A model generated the notes under the pieces. It searched no databases. It was not told the origin of the DNA and worked only from the letters and a program-made list of their open reading frames with translations. From positions 501,804-565,803 of the forward strand of contig CAVOSJ010000004.1 in NCBI GenBank assembly GCA_963698885.1: a DNA stretch of 64,000 bases. Reading direction: 5' to 3'. Made by a program: the position numbers and the translations under genes. Every line of letters begins with the position of its first letter. The first letter of the stretch is position 1. Origin of the DNA: JBARKJ01 sp963698885 (GTDB lineage Bacteria; Nitrospirota; JACRHJ01). This document shows positions 54,201 to 63,329 of this stretch, one piece after another.

Positions 54201-55800
54201 TGGTTTCGCCTGGGATCCGTGGGGCGATGGTAAAACTTCGATCCGGGGGGGGTACGGCATTTTCTTTGAGCACGGCACCGGAAACGAGGCGAACACGGGT
54301 TCCCTCGAGGCGAGCGCCCCGATCGTTCTCAGCATGACGCAGCAACTCCCAGTGAACTACTCTTGCATCGGGAATGTCGGCTACGGATCGGCCTTCGATC
54401 CTGCCAACGCCGCTTGCATCAGCCCCTCGGCCACCCGAGGTTCCGTGCAGCCTGTGGCTGGAAACGCCTTTCCTCTTGACGTCACTTCGATTCCGACCAA
54501 AGCGATTTGGCCCTACGCCCAGCAGTGGAGTTTTGGGGTTCAGCGGGAAGTCGCAAAGGGGTCGGTGATCAACCTCGCATATGTCGGCAGCAGAGGAACC
54601 CATTTAACCGTCGAGCGTCAACTGAACCAGCTAAGGCCATTACCGCTAAGCGAGAATCCTTTCGGCCCGAACGAACCACTCACCATCTCCGACTGCACAA
54701 TCCCCTCCAATGGCACGCCGATGCCGGGAAATTACCCGGGCGATGGTACGACTCCTTTCCTTCTGATGAACGGAACACTGGTAACGCCACAAAACCCCGC
54801 CTATATGTATCTGCAAGCGGCCTGCACCAATCCGAATATCCCGAACGTTAACTCCCTTCCCGGACGGCCTTATTCGGGATTGGGGAGAATTCTCTCGTTA
54901 GAGAATGTAGCAAATTCGACATATCATGCCTTTCAGGGCACGCTGCGACATGACAGCGGACCGCTGACGGTCGGCGTCTCATATTCTTACAGCCACTCGA
55001 TCGATGATGCTTCCGACCGAAGCGACCCAATCCTGGTCGACTCTTACGACCTGCGCGAGAACAAGGCGAGCTCAAGTTTTGACGAGCGTCATCTGCTCAA
55101 TATCAGCTATGTGTACCGGCTTCCGCTCAAGGATTTTCCCCGCCGCTTCAGTGACTGGGCCAACGACCGGCCAGCGGATACAACCGTTCCCAAAGCAAAT
55201 TGTTGTTCCGCGCTGTCGAATGCGTTGCTCGATGGATGGGAGCTCTCGGGAGTAACGCTGTATCAGTCGGGCACTCCCTTCACGGTGATCAACAGCGCCG
55301 GTAACACGGGTATTTCGCTGACCGACAACGCCGGGGTTTCCTCCGGTCTCGGCATCGCGGCCTCCTATCCCGATCTGGCGGCTGGTCTGCCGTCACCATT
55401 CGACAACTCTAAGAGCTTTGGCCCACTCATCGGCAATCCCTCGCAGTTTGTGGCTCCACGCGGACTGACCTTTGGGACTGCCGGACGGAATTTTCTGAAT
55501 AATCCCAGCCGCCTGAACTTCGACGTGTCGCTGCTGAAACATTTCAAAATATGGGAGTCGGGGGACCTCGAGTTTCGGGCCGAGGCCTTTAATGTTTTTA
55601 ATCACACTCAGTTTCGGGTCTACGATCCCGATAATCCGGGGATCACCGGGAACAACGTGATCAGTTGCTATGCCGGCCCCTTGTATTCCGCTGGATTTGC
55701 AGGTAACGGAGCCGATTGCGTCACCGGCGCTTCTTTTTTGCACCCCATCGATGCGCATCGGCCGCGGACCATACAGTTTGGTCTCAAGCTAGGCTTTTAG
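51253..55800 (+). CDS. TonB-dependent receptor, Oar-like, two carboxypeptidase-regulatory-like domains
   Basis: A 1515-residue outer-membrane receptor. ATG 51253 opens a signal peptide ('LSRVVSVLTIVFLGFLLVNA'). Two carboxypeptidase-regulatory-like beta-sandwich domains follow (about residues 25-115 and 135-225: 'LRGKIADQAGAPLPNAKAVL' and 'IAGMVSDQTGAVVTDAKAVI'), each ending 'SPGQKLTLDVTL' or 'TPGVELTLDVSL'. The plug has 'LNGRNFTQLIALAPGVSNQT' and 'SNYGAQYGRTASGTVQVTTK', typical of Oar/SusC-like acidobacterial receptors, then a very long beta-barrel ending in Phe ('TIQFGLKLGF'). It imports large substrates, probably glycans or peptides, using TonB energy. One such domain is usual; two are less common. 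Confidence 0.9.
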   Translation: MLSRVVSVLTIVFLGFLLVNAQEQPGTEMASTTLRGKIADQAGAPLPNAKAVLSTMGARLAIPIDGKGFYSVSDLYPGTYTLTISAPNLADAVFDNITLSPGQKLTLDVTLEPAGGKAAVESGAGLAEQAAAPALRKIAGSKSAIAGMVSDQTGAVVTDAKAVITSSTGARFETTVDSNGAYSFDDLEPGTYNLLVTAPNFGNLPFDNITLTPGVELTLDVSLAPAKAKTEEVNVEAGNVGQVETETSTVSGTITQKEVVSIGLNGRNFTQLIALAPGVSNQTGQDEAKVGVVGSVKYSVNGGRVEYNSFEVDGSDVLNTGLNGAASTLMVYPSLDAIQEVKVLTSNYGAQYGRTASGTVQVTTKSGTPKWHGNIYDFVRNEVFNSRNYFDVVYTSPPPPGQLFGGQTFGAKAPLYRRQDFGGTIGGPLYIPGLFNTKKDKTFFFFSEEVRVEKAPIDYNQAVPGLKERGLILQSGKIQKNLQPGPSGAVYQAFDFTDVCPIGGGTGTISRAQYPDCPAILQGNGLNTFPNNQLEVVGQAGQQSTFGVDKNAIAILNSNLIPLPNAPFGCNFSLVNFNAASPDPSDPNHCYVTAVSPSTYWREELFRIDQTLNNKGAKLSFRYIHDAWDTSVLTPQWGIVQNSFPTVENRFFGPGTSLVATLTQPISNTLLNDLVLSYVNSNITLADQNGPGGPRFQRDPTLDQPLVTDPSAPGQCNPLLSVDPATLLPQCAIGHIFNNGFGGKMPGLNFFGTNAAYGGRGFAVDPSYMPWGHSNPTYSVHDDVDKVVGKHTLQLGVQYVYSERNQDNNAIGAASGDEQGLLTYSNLAHSTGNAFADFLVESTQNPPHNLQGFIQSFTQDSSKRRYYQRFQIAEPYLQDDYKVTRNLTLNLGLRISLFGTYSEKNRNAWNWMPSRFNAARFAVDPVYGELLDKTAGSVPVSFDPVTFQLDPGVVSDMGLVRCGYNGTPGSCMQGHLFNPAPRVGFAWDPWGDGKTSIRGGYGIFFEHGTGNEANTGSLEASAPIVLSMTQQLPVNYSCIGNVGYGSAFDPANAACISPSATRGSVQPVAGNAFPLDVTSIPTKAIWPYAQQWSFGVQREVAKGSVINLAYVGSRGTHLTVERQLNQLRPLPLSENPFGPNEPLTISDCTIPSNGTPMPGNYPGDGTTPFLLMNGTLVTPQNPAYMYLQAACTNPNIPNVNSLPGRPYSGLGRILSLENVANSTYHAFQGTLRHDSGPLTVGVSYSYSHSIDDASDRSDPILVDSYDLRENKASSSFDERHLLNISYVYRLPLKDFPRRFSDWANDRPADTTVPKANCCSALSNALLDGWELSGVTLYQSGTPFTVINSAGNTGISLTDNAGVSSGLGIAASYPDLAAGLPSPFDNSKSFGPLIGNPSQFVAPRGLTFGTAGRNFLNNPSRLNFDVSLLKHFKIWESGDLEFRAEAFNVFNHTQFRVYDPDNPGITGNNVISCYAGPLYSAGFAGNGADCVTGASFLHPIDAHRPRTIQFGLKLGF

Positions 55801-55813
55801 AAGATCGGTGATC

Positions 55814-57391
55814 ATGGAAGCATTGATCAAAAGTAGGACGATTAAAAGTAGGACATTCGATGGTGCGAGCCGAGAATTGATTCCGCCACGATTGTGCGCG
55901 CCATACGCAAAAGGCCTTTGGCTGTTGCTGCTGGCGGGTATCTTGATCCTTTCCGCTTGCGGGGGGGGCGGCTCATCCGCCGTCCCACCCATTAACCTAT
56001 CACTTTCCAACAACTGGCAGTTCGCGATGGCACCTCCAGCGGACGGTTCGTTCCTGGGTGGATTACAAGGTGGCTTTTTGTTGCAGAACAGCGGCTCGGT
56101 GAATGGAGGCGCGACTTATGCGGTATCGCTGCCGAACTTATTGGTCCCGTGTAACACCGGGTCCGCAACGGTTACCGGAAAGATTAGCGGCGAGACTGTT
56201 AATCTCACAGCCGTAGCGGGCACGCAGACTTTTACGCTTGCCGGAGTGCTGAATTTGAACGGCACGACGATGACCGGCACCTATTCGTCGACTGCCGGCA
56301 CTGCGAGTGACGGTTCCCCTTGTGGAACCTCCCAAACGGGCCTCCAATGGAGTGCCTATGTCGTGCCGCCGCTCACCGGTTCGATTCAAGGCAGCTTTCA
56401 TAGCGCCGGTGGTTTCGCCGCGCTGAGCGAGCAGGATTTTTTCGTATCGGGAGGAATTGTCCAAGCCCCAAACGGCGGGACTAGTAGTGCGGCCGTCACG
56501 GGGAATTTGAGCTTTTTTAACTCGCTGACGCAAGCGAGCGACTACCCTTGTTTTACCGTGGCGGACGTCTACGGAGAAATCAGCGGAAACTCCGTCGCAA
56601 TCCAAATTGTCGGATCTGACGGGACAGAATTGGGTCTAATCGGGGAACCGGTCGGATCCTTGGGGAGCACGGGCGTCAATCCCGTTACCTTCGACTCCGT
56701 AAACGGCACATACCTTCTGCATGGCGCTGGACCGTCTTACTCGGTGGCCACGGCCGCTTGTGCGGGTAGCCTTGAAAACGTCGACGACGCCGGAGACTTC
56801 GGAAACATCTGCCTCGCATTGAACAGCACGAGTGCCTGCCAACAGCCGATTGCCCTCTCTCCGTCAGCTTTGATTTTTGACCCGCAAGCCGTGGGGTCGG
56901 CGCAGAGTATCCAGACAATCACTCTTACTAACCACTCGGGAACTACTTTAGGAAACGTCACGCTGAGTTTAGTGAACAACAGCGGCGCGAACAACTTTAC
57001 GGAGACCGATATTTGCGGTCTCAGCGGACTCCCATCGCAAGGGCTGCCATTCAACCTCAATCCCGGACAATCCTGTGATGTTTCGATTATGTTTTCCCCG
57101 TTGGAAACTTGCGCGACCGGGACTCCGCCGGAGCAGTGTCCTTCTCCTCTTACCGCAACGCTGGTGGCTACCAGTCCTAGCGACGAGACGATCGTTACAG
57201 TGACGATCACAGGAAATGGATTCAGTCAGCAGGCACTCTCTACTTCCCACGTCGATTTCGGTGCGGAAGGCATACTTGATGCGCGCATTTCTCGGCTAAA
57301 GGCGTTCCCCGGCCATAATCGGCATTCGGTGCAGACTGTGGTCGCCGGGCCCATACGATCGCACTTTGGGCGCTGCGGAGGATCATGCTGA
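55814..57391 (+). CDS. Lipoprotein with anchor-D-type domains
   Basis: A 525-residue lipoprotein. ATG 55814 precedes a signal with lipobox 'LILSAC' and the mature 'GGGGSSA'. The first half has two blocks shared with the next gene ('NNWQFAMAPP', 'LQGGFLLQNSGSVNGGATYA', 'SAYVVPPLTGSIQGSFHSAG', 'NICLALNSTSACQQPI'). The second half carries an ASH/choice-of-anchor-D domain ('LIFDPQAVGSAQSIQTITLT', 'PFNLNPGQSCDVSIMFSP'). A second anchor-D begins 'STSHVDFGAEG' but turns into unrelated sequence, so the end may be frameshifted near 57280; the next gene starts at 57385, overlapping by 7 bases. Confidence 0.7.
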   Translation: MEALIKSRTIKSRTFDGASRELIPPRLCAPYAKGLWLLLLAGILILSACGGGGSSAVPPINLSLSNNWQFAMAPPADGSFLGGLQGGFLLQNSGSVNGGATYAVSLPNLLVPCNTGSATVTGKISGETVNLTAVAGTQTFTLAGVLNLNGTTMTGTYSSTAGTASDGSPCGTSQTGLQWSAYVVPPLTGSIQGSFHSAGGFAALSEQDFFVSGGIVQAPNGGTSSAAVTGNLSFFNSLTQASDYPCFTVADVYGEISGNSVAIQIVGSDGTELGLIGEPVGSLGSTGVNPVTFDSVNGTYLLHGAGPSYSVATAACAGSLENVDDAGDFGNICLALNSTSACQQPIALSPSALIFDPQAVGSAQSIQTITLTNHSGTTLGNVTLSLVNNSGANNFTETDICGLSGLPSQGLPFNLNPGQSCDVSIMFSPLETCATGTPPEQCPSPLTATLVATSPSDETIVTVTITGNGFSQQALSTSHVDFGAEGILDARISRLKAFPGHNRHSVQTVVAGPIRSHFGRCGGSC

Positions 57392-60114
57392 GATCGACGA
57401 ATAATCGAGCGCTAGACCGCGCCCGCCGTGAGGGGCTCCGATCGCGGCGAGGGCATGGGAGTGCTTTCAGGGTCTCGGTGTTCGCCGCTGCGGTAATAGT
57501 CGGGGTAATAATAATGATGGCGCTTTCGGCCTGCGGTGGGGGCGGCGCGTCCGGCGACGCGCCACAGAGTGCAACGCTCTCCGGGAACTGGCAGTTCACG
57601 ATGGCGAGTCCGAACGCTCCCACCGGTACAGTTTATGGCTTACAGGGTGGTTTTCTGCTGCAGGCGAACGGCTCAGTGACGGGACAGGCGGTGTATTCCA
57701 TCTCCAATGTTCAAAATAATCAACCGGTTGTTTGCAATAGCGGAACGGCGACGGTCAGTGGGACGCTCTCCGGCCAGACAGTAACTCTTACGGTCGTGGC
57801 TGGGACCCCGTCGAACAATACAACGTTTGCTCTCGCAGGAACACTGGGTTCCACAGCCACCGGCTCTACTTTGACCGGCGATCCCACTAAGTCTTCATCC
57901 ACTGTCGTTACTCCCAGCGGTACCGCCGCCTGTGACAGTGCTCAACCTAACTTGTCCTGGAGTGCATTCCATGTGCCGCCGCTGACCGGATCAATCACCG
58001 GAAGCCTTCACAGCGCCGGCCCTCCGCAGAACAATTCAGCCGTTGGTAATCAAGATTTTCCGGTGACCGGAACGCTCACGCAGGGAGCGAACAGTGGCGC
58101 CAGTAATGCGACTGTAACTGGGACCTTGACTTTTATGGACCCAATCACAGGTCTGAGCGACTACCCTTGTATCCCCGCTGGCTCCGTTTCAGTGAATGGC
58201 CAAATCAGCGGCAATACTGTCATTTTGCAGCTCATTGACCTCAATGGATCAAATGATGGCCAGATCGGCATCGCAGCCAGCCAAGCCGGTTTAAATGGTG
58301 CCAACCTTCAACCCGTAATCTTAACGCCCACGACGAACGGCAACGTTCTGCACTCTATGCTTGGACTCGCCTACCAAGTAACCACGAAGACGTGTCCCTT
58401 GGTAGGCACCGCGCCTGGAGATTTGGGCTACATCTGCCTGGCGCTAAACAGTACTACCGCCTGCCAGGAGCCGATCACGCTAAGCCCGGCGATTCTAACC
58501 TTCCCTGGTCAGATTTTGGGTACGCTCGCCACGCCCCAGAGCATTACGCTGGCCAACAATTCTGCCTCGACGGTGAGCAACCTGACGCTGAACTTTATTC
58601 TCAACACTGACAGCCCCCTATTTGGCAGCGGCGTCACCGATTTTAACGGATTGCCTAGTTTCGCCGAGACCGACACTTGCGGTGCTGGAGGAGTCGCTTC
58701 GCAAGGGCAGCCTTTCAATCTCAGTGCCGGGCAATCTTGCATCGCGAAAGTGACCTTTATGCCGCAAGAGGCTTGTCCGTGGCTGCCGTACCCGAGTCCA
58801 CCGACGATTTCCGGTGCTCCACCGGAGTGGTGCCCTTTGCCTCAGACCGCAACCCTAACGGTTACGGGTGTCGATGGACCGGAGGATGCCGATCGATCCT
58901 TTGCCGTGCCCATCTCAGGCCTCGGTGTCAGTGCCATTCAGCCGTCGGTGGCCGAACTTGATTTCGGTGCGGAGGAGCAGTTCAGTCCACCGGAAGCAAG
59001 CCTTCCTCAAACGCTGTCATTTACCAACATTGGCGGAAATCCCGTGCAGATACTCGGTGGACCGCCTTGCGTGGACCGGTGGACACGGCTGGCGAACGGG
59101 CTATGGTCCCAAGCGGAACTCGCCCTACCACGTCCTTTGACAACGTCCAGCCAAATTCCCGGACTGCAGGTGGCGAACACTGTAGCTGCGAACGGTGGTT
59201 CAGAACCGCAATATACATGCGACGTCGATTTGGGTGCTTCGCAGCCGAACTTCCAAATCTCCACGGACACCTGCACGAACGCTTTGCTCTACCCCCAGGA
59301 AAGCTGCAGCGTCCAGATAACCTATGTGCCTCAGTCGAACACGCCGGCGAACTCAAGCGGCATTTCAAGCGGCGGTCTGGATTATTTTCTGGAACTGAAT
59401 ACCGTTCAGTGTACGAGCGGCATTACGACCGGCTGCGAAATCGATAGCGGACGCTTTCCGGTGGAGCTGAAATCGAATGGACCAAGCCCACTGCGGATGT
59501 TGCCCAGCGCAGGCCTGGATTTTGGAAATCAGGCTGTAGGCAAGAAGAGCGCCCCAATGACAGTTACGCTTCTCAACGACCCGAACCTGGCCAATCCGCA
59601 GACGGTGACTTTCATCGGCAAAATTTTGGTGAGCGGCAACTATTCGGAGTCGGATGACTGCCCGATCACGCTGGCTCCCGGCAGCAGTTGTACTTTGACG
59701 GTAACTTTCAAGCCTGGCAGCGTGGGATTCCTGCCGGGAAAACTCACTATCAATTACACGCCCGAACCAATCCCGGGGACGGGACAGACTGTGTATCTGC
59801 GGGGCATCGGGCAGACGGGCGCTGTAGGGACCGCGACGACGACGACTCTCTCATCTTCCCCGGATCCGTCGCAATCCGGACAGACAGTGACTTTTACCGC
59901 AATCGTGAGTTCATCGAATGGAGCACCGCCGGACGGTGAACCTGTGACGTTTGAGGACGGCGGCACAAAACTAGGAACTGGGAATCTGATTGGGGGCATA
60001 GCAGCATTCACAACTTCGAGCTTGACGGCAGGTACCCACACCATCACCGCAACCTATGGCGGCGACCAAAACTTTGGCAGCAGCTCGGCTTTGCTGACAC
60101 AGACGGTGAACTAG
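57385..60114 (+). CDS. Large lipoprotein, anchor-D and Ig-like domains
   Basis: A 909-residue lipoprotein with lipobox 'MALSAC' and 'GGGGASG' after it. It repeats the blocks of the gene before ('GNWQFTMASP', 'LQGGFLLQANGSVTGQAVYS', 'SAFHVPPLTGSITGSLHSAG'). Three anchor-D domains follow, with 'ILTFPGQILGTLATPQSITL', 'LDFGAEEQFSPPE' and 'GLDFGNQAVGKKSAPMTVTL', each closed by 'xxLxPGxSCxxxVxFxPx'. The C-terminal 90 residues form a Big_3_5-type Ig-like domain ('TTTTLSSSPDPSQSGQTVTF', 'GTHTITATYGGD'). It is a surface-exposed, probably adhesive or substrate-holding protein and a tandem paralogue of its neighbour. Confidence 0.8.
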   Translation: MLRSTNNRALDRARREGLRSRRGHGSAFRVSVFAAAVIVGVIIMMALSACGGGGASGDAPQSATLSGNWQFTMASPNAPTGTVYGLQGGFLLQANGSVTGQAVYSISNVQNNQPVVCNSGTATVSGTLSGQTVTLTVVAGTPSNNTTFALAGTLGSTATGSTLTGDPTKSSSTVVTPSGTAACDSAQPNLSWSAFHVPPLTGSITGSLHSAGPPQNNSAVGNQDFPVTGTLTQGANSGASNATVTGTLTFMDPITGLSDYPCIPAGSVSVNGQISGNTVILQLIDLNGSNDGQIGIAASQAGLNGANLQPVILTPTTNGNVLHSMLGLAYQVTTKTCPLVGTAPGDLGYICLALNSTTACQEPITLSPAILTFPGQILGTLATPQSITLANNSASTVSNLTLNFILNTDSPLFGSGVTDFNGLPSFAETDTCGAGGVASQGQPFNLSAGQSCIAKVTFMPQEACPWLPYPSPPTISGAPPEWCPLPQTATLTVTGVDGPEDADRSFAVPISGLGVSAIQPSVAELDFGAEEQFSPPEASLPQTLSFTNIGGNPVQILGGPPCVDRWTRLANGLWSQAELALPRPLTTSSQIPGLQVANTVAANGGSEPQYTCDVDLGASQPNFQISTDTCTNALLYPQESCSVQITYVPQSNTPANSSGISSGGLDYFLELNTVQCTSGITTGCEIDSGRFPVELKSNGPSPLRMLPSAGLDFGNQAVGKKSAPMTVTLLNDPNLANPQTVTFIGKILVSGNYSESDDCPITLAPGSSCTLTVTFKPGSVGFLPGKLTINYTPEPIPGTGQTVYLRGIGQTGAVGTATTTTLSSSPDPSQSGQTVTFTAIVSSSNGAPPDGEPVTFEDGGTKLGTGNLIGGIAAFTTSSLTAGTHTITATYGGDQNFGSSSALLTQTVN

Positions 60115-60201
60115 CGTTGCGATAGGAAATCGGAAGTTGAATTTAGGACTTAATCGGTCGGCAAGACAAAAATTGCAAACGAAAAATAAAGGAGATCGGC
60201 A

Positions 60202-62364
60202 GTGGCCACTAATCGATGGATTTTCCTTCTTCTCCCGGTGGTCATGATCGCAATCCTTACCGGATGCGGAGGAGGAAGCACTGCGAATGTGCAGAATCCT
60301 CCACCGCCCCCGCCAGCGTCTAAGGTCGCCATCACTTTTATGCCCCAGCCGGGAGGATCGATTGCCGTCAACTTCTCAGAGAATCTCACGGCGGTGGTTA
60401 CGAACGACCCGAACAATCCGCCGGAAGGAGTGGATTGGAATCTGATCTGCCAGAACTCTGGCAATTGCGGCACGCTCACCGTGAACGGGAGTACTGCTTC
60501 TCACACGGATAGCGGTGCGCCGATCACGTATACTGCACCCGCAACCATCCCGAGCAACAGCACGGTTGCCGAGGTTGTGGCCTATGCAACCGCGGATCAC
60601 ACCAAGAATGTTGTTGCTCCAGTCACAATCTCGACCTTCGACAGCGGCCTTGCTCCGGGTAACTATGTTCTTCAGGCGCAGGGGGTCGCAAGTTCCCTCC
60701 CTTATCAGTTTGCCGGCGTTATCGCGGTCGACGGGCAAGGAAACGTCACGGGCGGCGAACAGATAGTCAATTCCAGTGGGATATCCGTGACCGACAGCAT
60801 CGTTGCTGGAGGCAGCAGTTATTTCCTGGGTAGCGACGGACGCGGAACGGTCACGCTGAACACGGGAGACACTAACATTGGCGGGAACGGCATTGAGACG
60901 TTTACGTTTGTGTTCCTGAATAATTCGCCGTACCCGCATGTGCAGAATCCGCACGCAGTGATTACCCAAATGGATTTGGGATCCGCGGCGACCGGCGCCT
61001 CCGCGACCGGAACGATGGAACTGCAAGACCCCGCCGCTATCGCAGCATCGCCCACTGGCAGCTTCGCGTTCGCGGTGAGCGGCATCGATGTGCTTGACTT
61101 CGATGTCTCCAACAACAATCCGCCCTTGGCCCTCGGCGGCGTCTTTGAGGTCGCGTCCGGCCCGACCATTACGGGCGTGACCGACGAGATCATCAAGGGA
61201 ACCCAGAAGTTAAGCGATGCGCCCTTCGCGGCGGGGTCGAAAGTCTCATCTCCCGATATGTTTGGTCAGGTCGCGTTTACGCTGCTTGGCTTGGCGAGCG
61301 CCAGCCATCCCAAGCCGATCACAATCATCTTGACCGGCTTCATCGTGGACGCCACTCACATAAAACTCATCGAGACCGACACCAATTCGGAGAGCGGCGT
61401 TCCGGGCTTTGGCCTTACCAGCGGACTCGCCATCGGCCAAGCCCCGGGGGCCTATGGCAACTTTACCAATGCATCTTTGCCCGCCGGGACGACTTACATC
61501 TTCGGAGTGACTGGGGTGGATACCTCCACTAACTCCGCCAGCAATTCCTACCCTCCATTGACCTTGACTTCGGCGGGCCTCTTCCAGTCCGATGGCAACG
61601 GTGATATTGTCACTAACAGCGGTTACACCGACACTTTTCTACTCTACAACATCGCTCAAAATAATCTGCAGACAGGCGCTCAGATCGGCTCGTCATTCAG
61701 CGGAACATACGCTGTCGATTCTAGCGGAACCGGTCGCACCACCATTGGTTGCACCACTTGTACGCCTTCGACCTCAATCACCTTCAACGCCCCCCTGAAT
61801 CCCACCTATAGGCCTGAGTTCTTTCTCTATCTCACTGGGCTGACTGGAGCGGACCCCGCGGCTCTAATTCTCGCAGTCGGGGATCCCGGCCCCCAACCCG
61901 ATTTGCACTATCCTTCTCTTGGAACCGGCGTGGCTTACGTGCAGTCGACAGCGACCGCAGCTTTCACGGGGCCCTACGCGTTCAGCTTCACGCAGGAAAA
62001 TGGCAGCGAGAACGACGGCACGGCCCAGTTGAATGTCAACCCGTCGGGCACGCCCCCGGTATCTGGCGTTGCGGACGCCAATCTTGCCGGCGGCGCTTCC
62101 CAGGACAACGGCTTTCTCGGTACCTTTAGTAGCCCAGCATCGAACGCTCCTTTTCCGGGAACCCTCTATGCCGACCCCAGCGCGCCATTAAGCTCGGTCT
62201 TTCCGTTGTCGCCGTCGCCACCGATGACGGTGGACTACTACTACATCGACCCAGGGCACGGCCTCTGGATCGAAACAGACTTAATAAACGGGAATCCACC
62301 ATCGGCGCAGGTGTCGCTGGGCTACTACGTGGCGCGAACCCCGGTGTGTGAGGGCTGCCCGTAA
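60202..62364 (+). CDS. Large lipoprotein, beta-rich, third of the tandem set
   Basis: A 720-residue lipoprotein; GTG 60202 with AAAGGAG ten bases upstream. The signal ends 'MIAILTGCGGGSTANVQ' (lipobox LTGC). A short Pro run is followed by an Ig-like module ('ITFMPQPGGSIAVNFSENLT', 'VDWNLICQNSGNCGTLTVNG', 'ITYTAPATIPSNSTVAEVVA'). Next come repeated segments of about 150 residues with 'GLAPGNYVLQAQGVASSLPY', 'QAPGAYGNFTNASLPAGTTY' and 'AFTGPYAFSFTQENGSENDG', a pattern seen in large acidobacterial exported proteins. Function unknown. It lies 87 bases after the second lipoprotein gene and is probably in the same transcription unit. Confidence 0.75.
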   Translation: MATNRWIFLLLPVVMIAILTGCGGGSTANVQNPPPPPPASKVAITFMPQPGGSIAVNFSENLTAVVTNDPNNPPEGVDWNLICQNSGNCGTLTVNGSTASHTDSGAPITYTAPATIPSNSTVAEVVAYATADHTKNVVAPVTISTFDSGLAPGNYVLQAQGVASSLPYQFAGVIAVDGQGNVTGGEQIVNSSGISVTDSIVAGGSSYFLGSDGRGTVTLNTGDTNIGGNGIETFTFVFLNNSPYPHVQNPHAVITQMDLGSAATGASATGTMELQDPAAIAASPTGSFAFAVSGIDVLDFDVSNNNPPLALGGVFEVASGPTITGVTDEIIKGTQKLSDAPFAAGSKVSSPDMFGQVAFTLLGLASASHPKPITIILTGFIVDATHIKLIETDTNSESGVPGFGLTSGLAIGQAPGAYGNFTNASLPAGTTYIFGVTGVDTSTNSASNSYPPLTLTSAGLFQSDGNGDIVTNSGYTDTFLLYNIAQNNLQTGAQIGSSFSGTYAVDSSGTGRTTIGCTTCTPSTSITFNAPLNPTYRPEFFLYLTGLTGADPAALILAVGDPGPQPDLHYPSLGTGVAYVQSTATAAFTGPYAFSFTQENGSENDGTAQLNVNPSGTPPVSGVADANLAGGASQDNGFLGTFSSPASNAPFPGTLYADPSAPLSSVFPLSPSPPMTVDYYYIDPGHGLWIETDLINGNPPSAQVSLGYYVARTPVCEGCP

Positions 62365-62441
62365 GTAACACGGGATGACCCTACTTCTTATTGATTCGAA
62401 TCACGGCTCTATCATCAAGACGGACTTGGTGATCAACAATA

Positions 62442-63329
62442 CTATTGGGGCTGCGTCTGCTCCAGACTTTGCTGAGATTGCGGGGCTTGAGTCAGGCCTG
62501 CGTTCGGTATTGGCGCTTGACCCGGCAAACTGCCTCCCGATTGTCCTGGGGTTTGACCGTTCAAGTCGGGGAGACCAGGATTCACCGGCCCTACCAACAG
62601 GCCTTGGCTGCGCTGAGTCTGCATTATGTAAAAGAAGAGCCAGTCGTTGTAATGGTCCTTATCGAAGAACACACGAATCGACCTCGCCTTGCTCGTGCTG
62701 ACAACGCCCAGAATCGGCCCCCCGCCCACCGTCGGGAAGCCCAGGCCAGAGTTTGACCCTGAATGGGAATTCAAAGACGACAATCCGGCCGACTTCGAAT
62801 CGTCCGATGCATCCAGCTTGCCGGAAGAAGAGCCACTGGAGTCGCCATCCTTGGCGTTCTGGCCAACCACATCGCCCGCCGGAACCTCACTCCCGCCTGC
62901 CTCTTCCGATCCGCCTTGAGCCAGCAATCCACCCTGCCCAGGGAGTGCATTCTGCCAGATATCGGCCTGGCGGAGGAGCTTAAAGTCCTTCTCCTCGCCA
63001 GTTTTCGGATCCCGGCTCATAGGATCCTTGTAGCGCTTGCGGAGAAAGCGCACATTATTGGTATTCTCCAGATCTTCGATGCGCGACGGATATCGTCCGA
63101 GCCTTCGGTAGAAGCGTTCAATGGCCCGCATGTAAGCGGTGCCGCGGTGTTGCAACTCTTCTTCGCGGTCGCGCTGGATCTGCCGGCAAATGTTTGGAAG
63201 CGCAGCGAGCATCCCGATCGTGAGCATGGCCATAGCCAGCATCAGCGTCATCAGCATATAGCCACGATCCTTCCGGCGATGGCGCAATTTTGCAATAGAA
63301 ATCTTTTGTAATGCGAAGGGGTGCGGCAT
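62442..63329 (-). CDS. Type II secretion pseudopilin-like protein
   Basis: A 295-residue protein with the prepilin-type segment 'RRKDRGYMLMTLMLAMAMLT' near its N-terminus, i.e. basic leader, Gly, then a hydrophobic helix; the +5 Glu of classical pseudopilins is replaced by Thr. The globular part has 'AYMRAIERFYRRLGRYPSRI', the GspG-like alpha-helix and loop, then 'RKRYKDPMSRDPKTGEE'. The last 140 residues are low-complexity Ser/Gly/Pro/Gln sequence. Similar proteins occur in Acidobacteriota beside type II secretion or type IV pilus genes. It faces the lipoprotein genes tail to tail. Confidence 0.75.
   Translation of the reverse strand: MPHPFALQKISIAKLRHRRKDRGYMLMTLMLAMAMLTIGMLAALPNICRQIQRDREEELQHRGTAYMRAIERFYRRLGRYPSRIEDLENTNNVRFLRKRYKDPMSRDPKTGEEKDFKLLRQADIWQNALPGQGGLLAQGGSEEAGGSEVPAGDVVGQNAKDGDSSGSSSGKLDASDDSKSAGLSSLNSHSGSNSGLGFPTVGGGPILGVVSTSKARSIRVFFDKDHYNDWLFFYIMQTQRSQGLLVGPVNPGLPDLNGQTPGQSGGSLPGQAPIPNAGLTQAPQSQQSLEQTQPQ

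Noticed and set aside
54848..59140. Overlapping frames within the TonB receptor and lipoprotein genes
   Set aside because: All are alternative frames of clearly coding sequence with no independent support.
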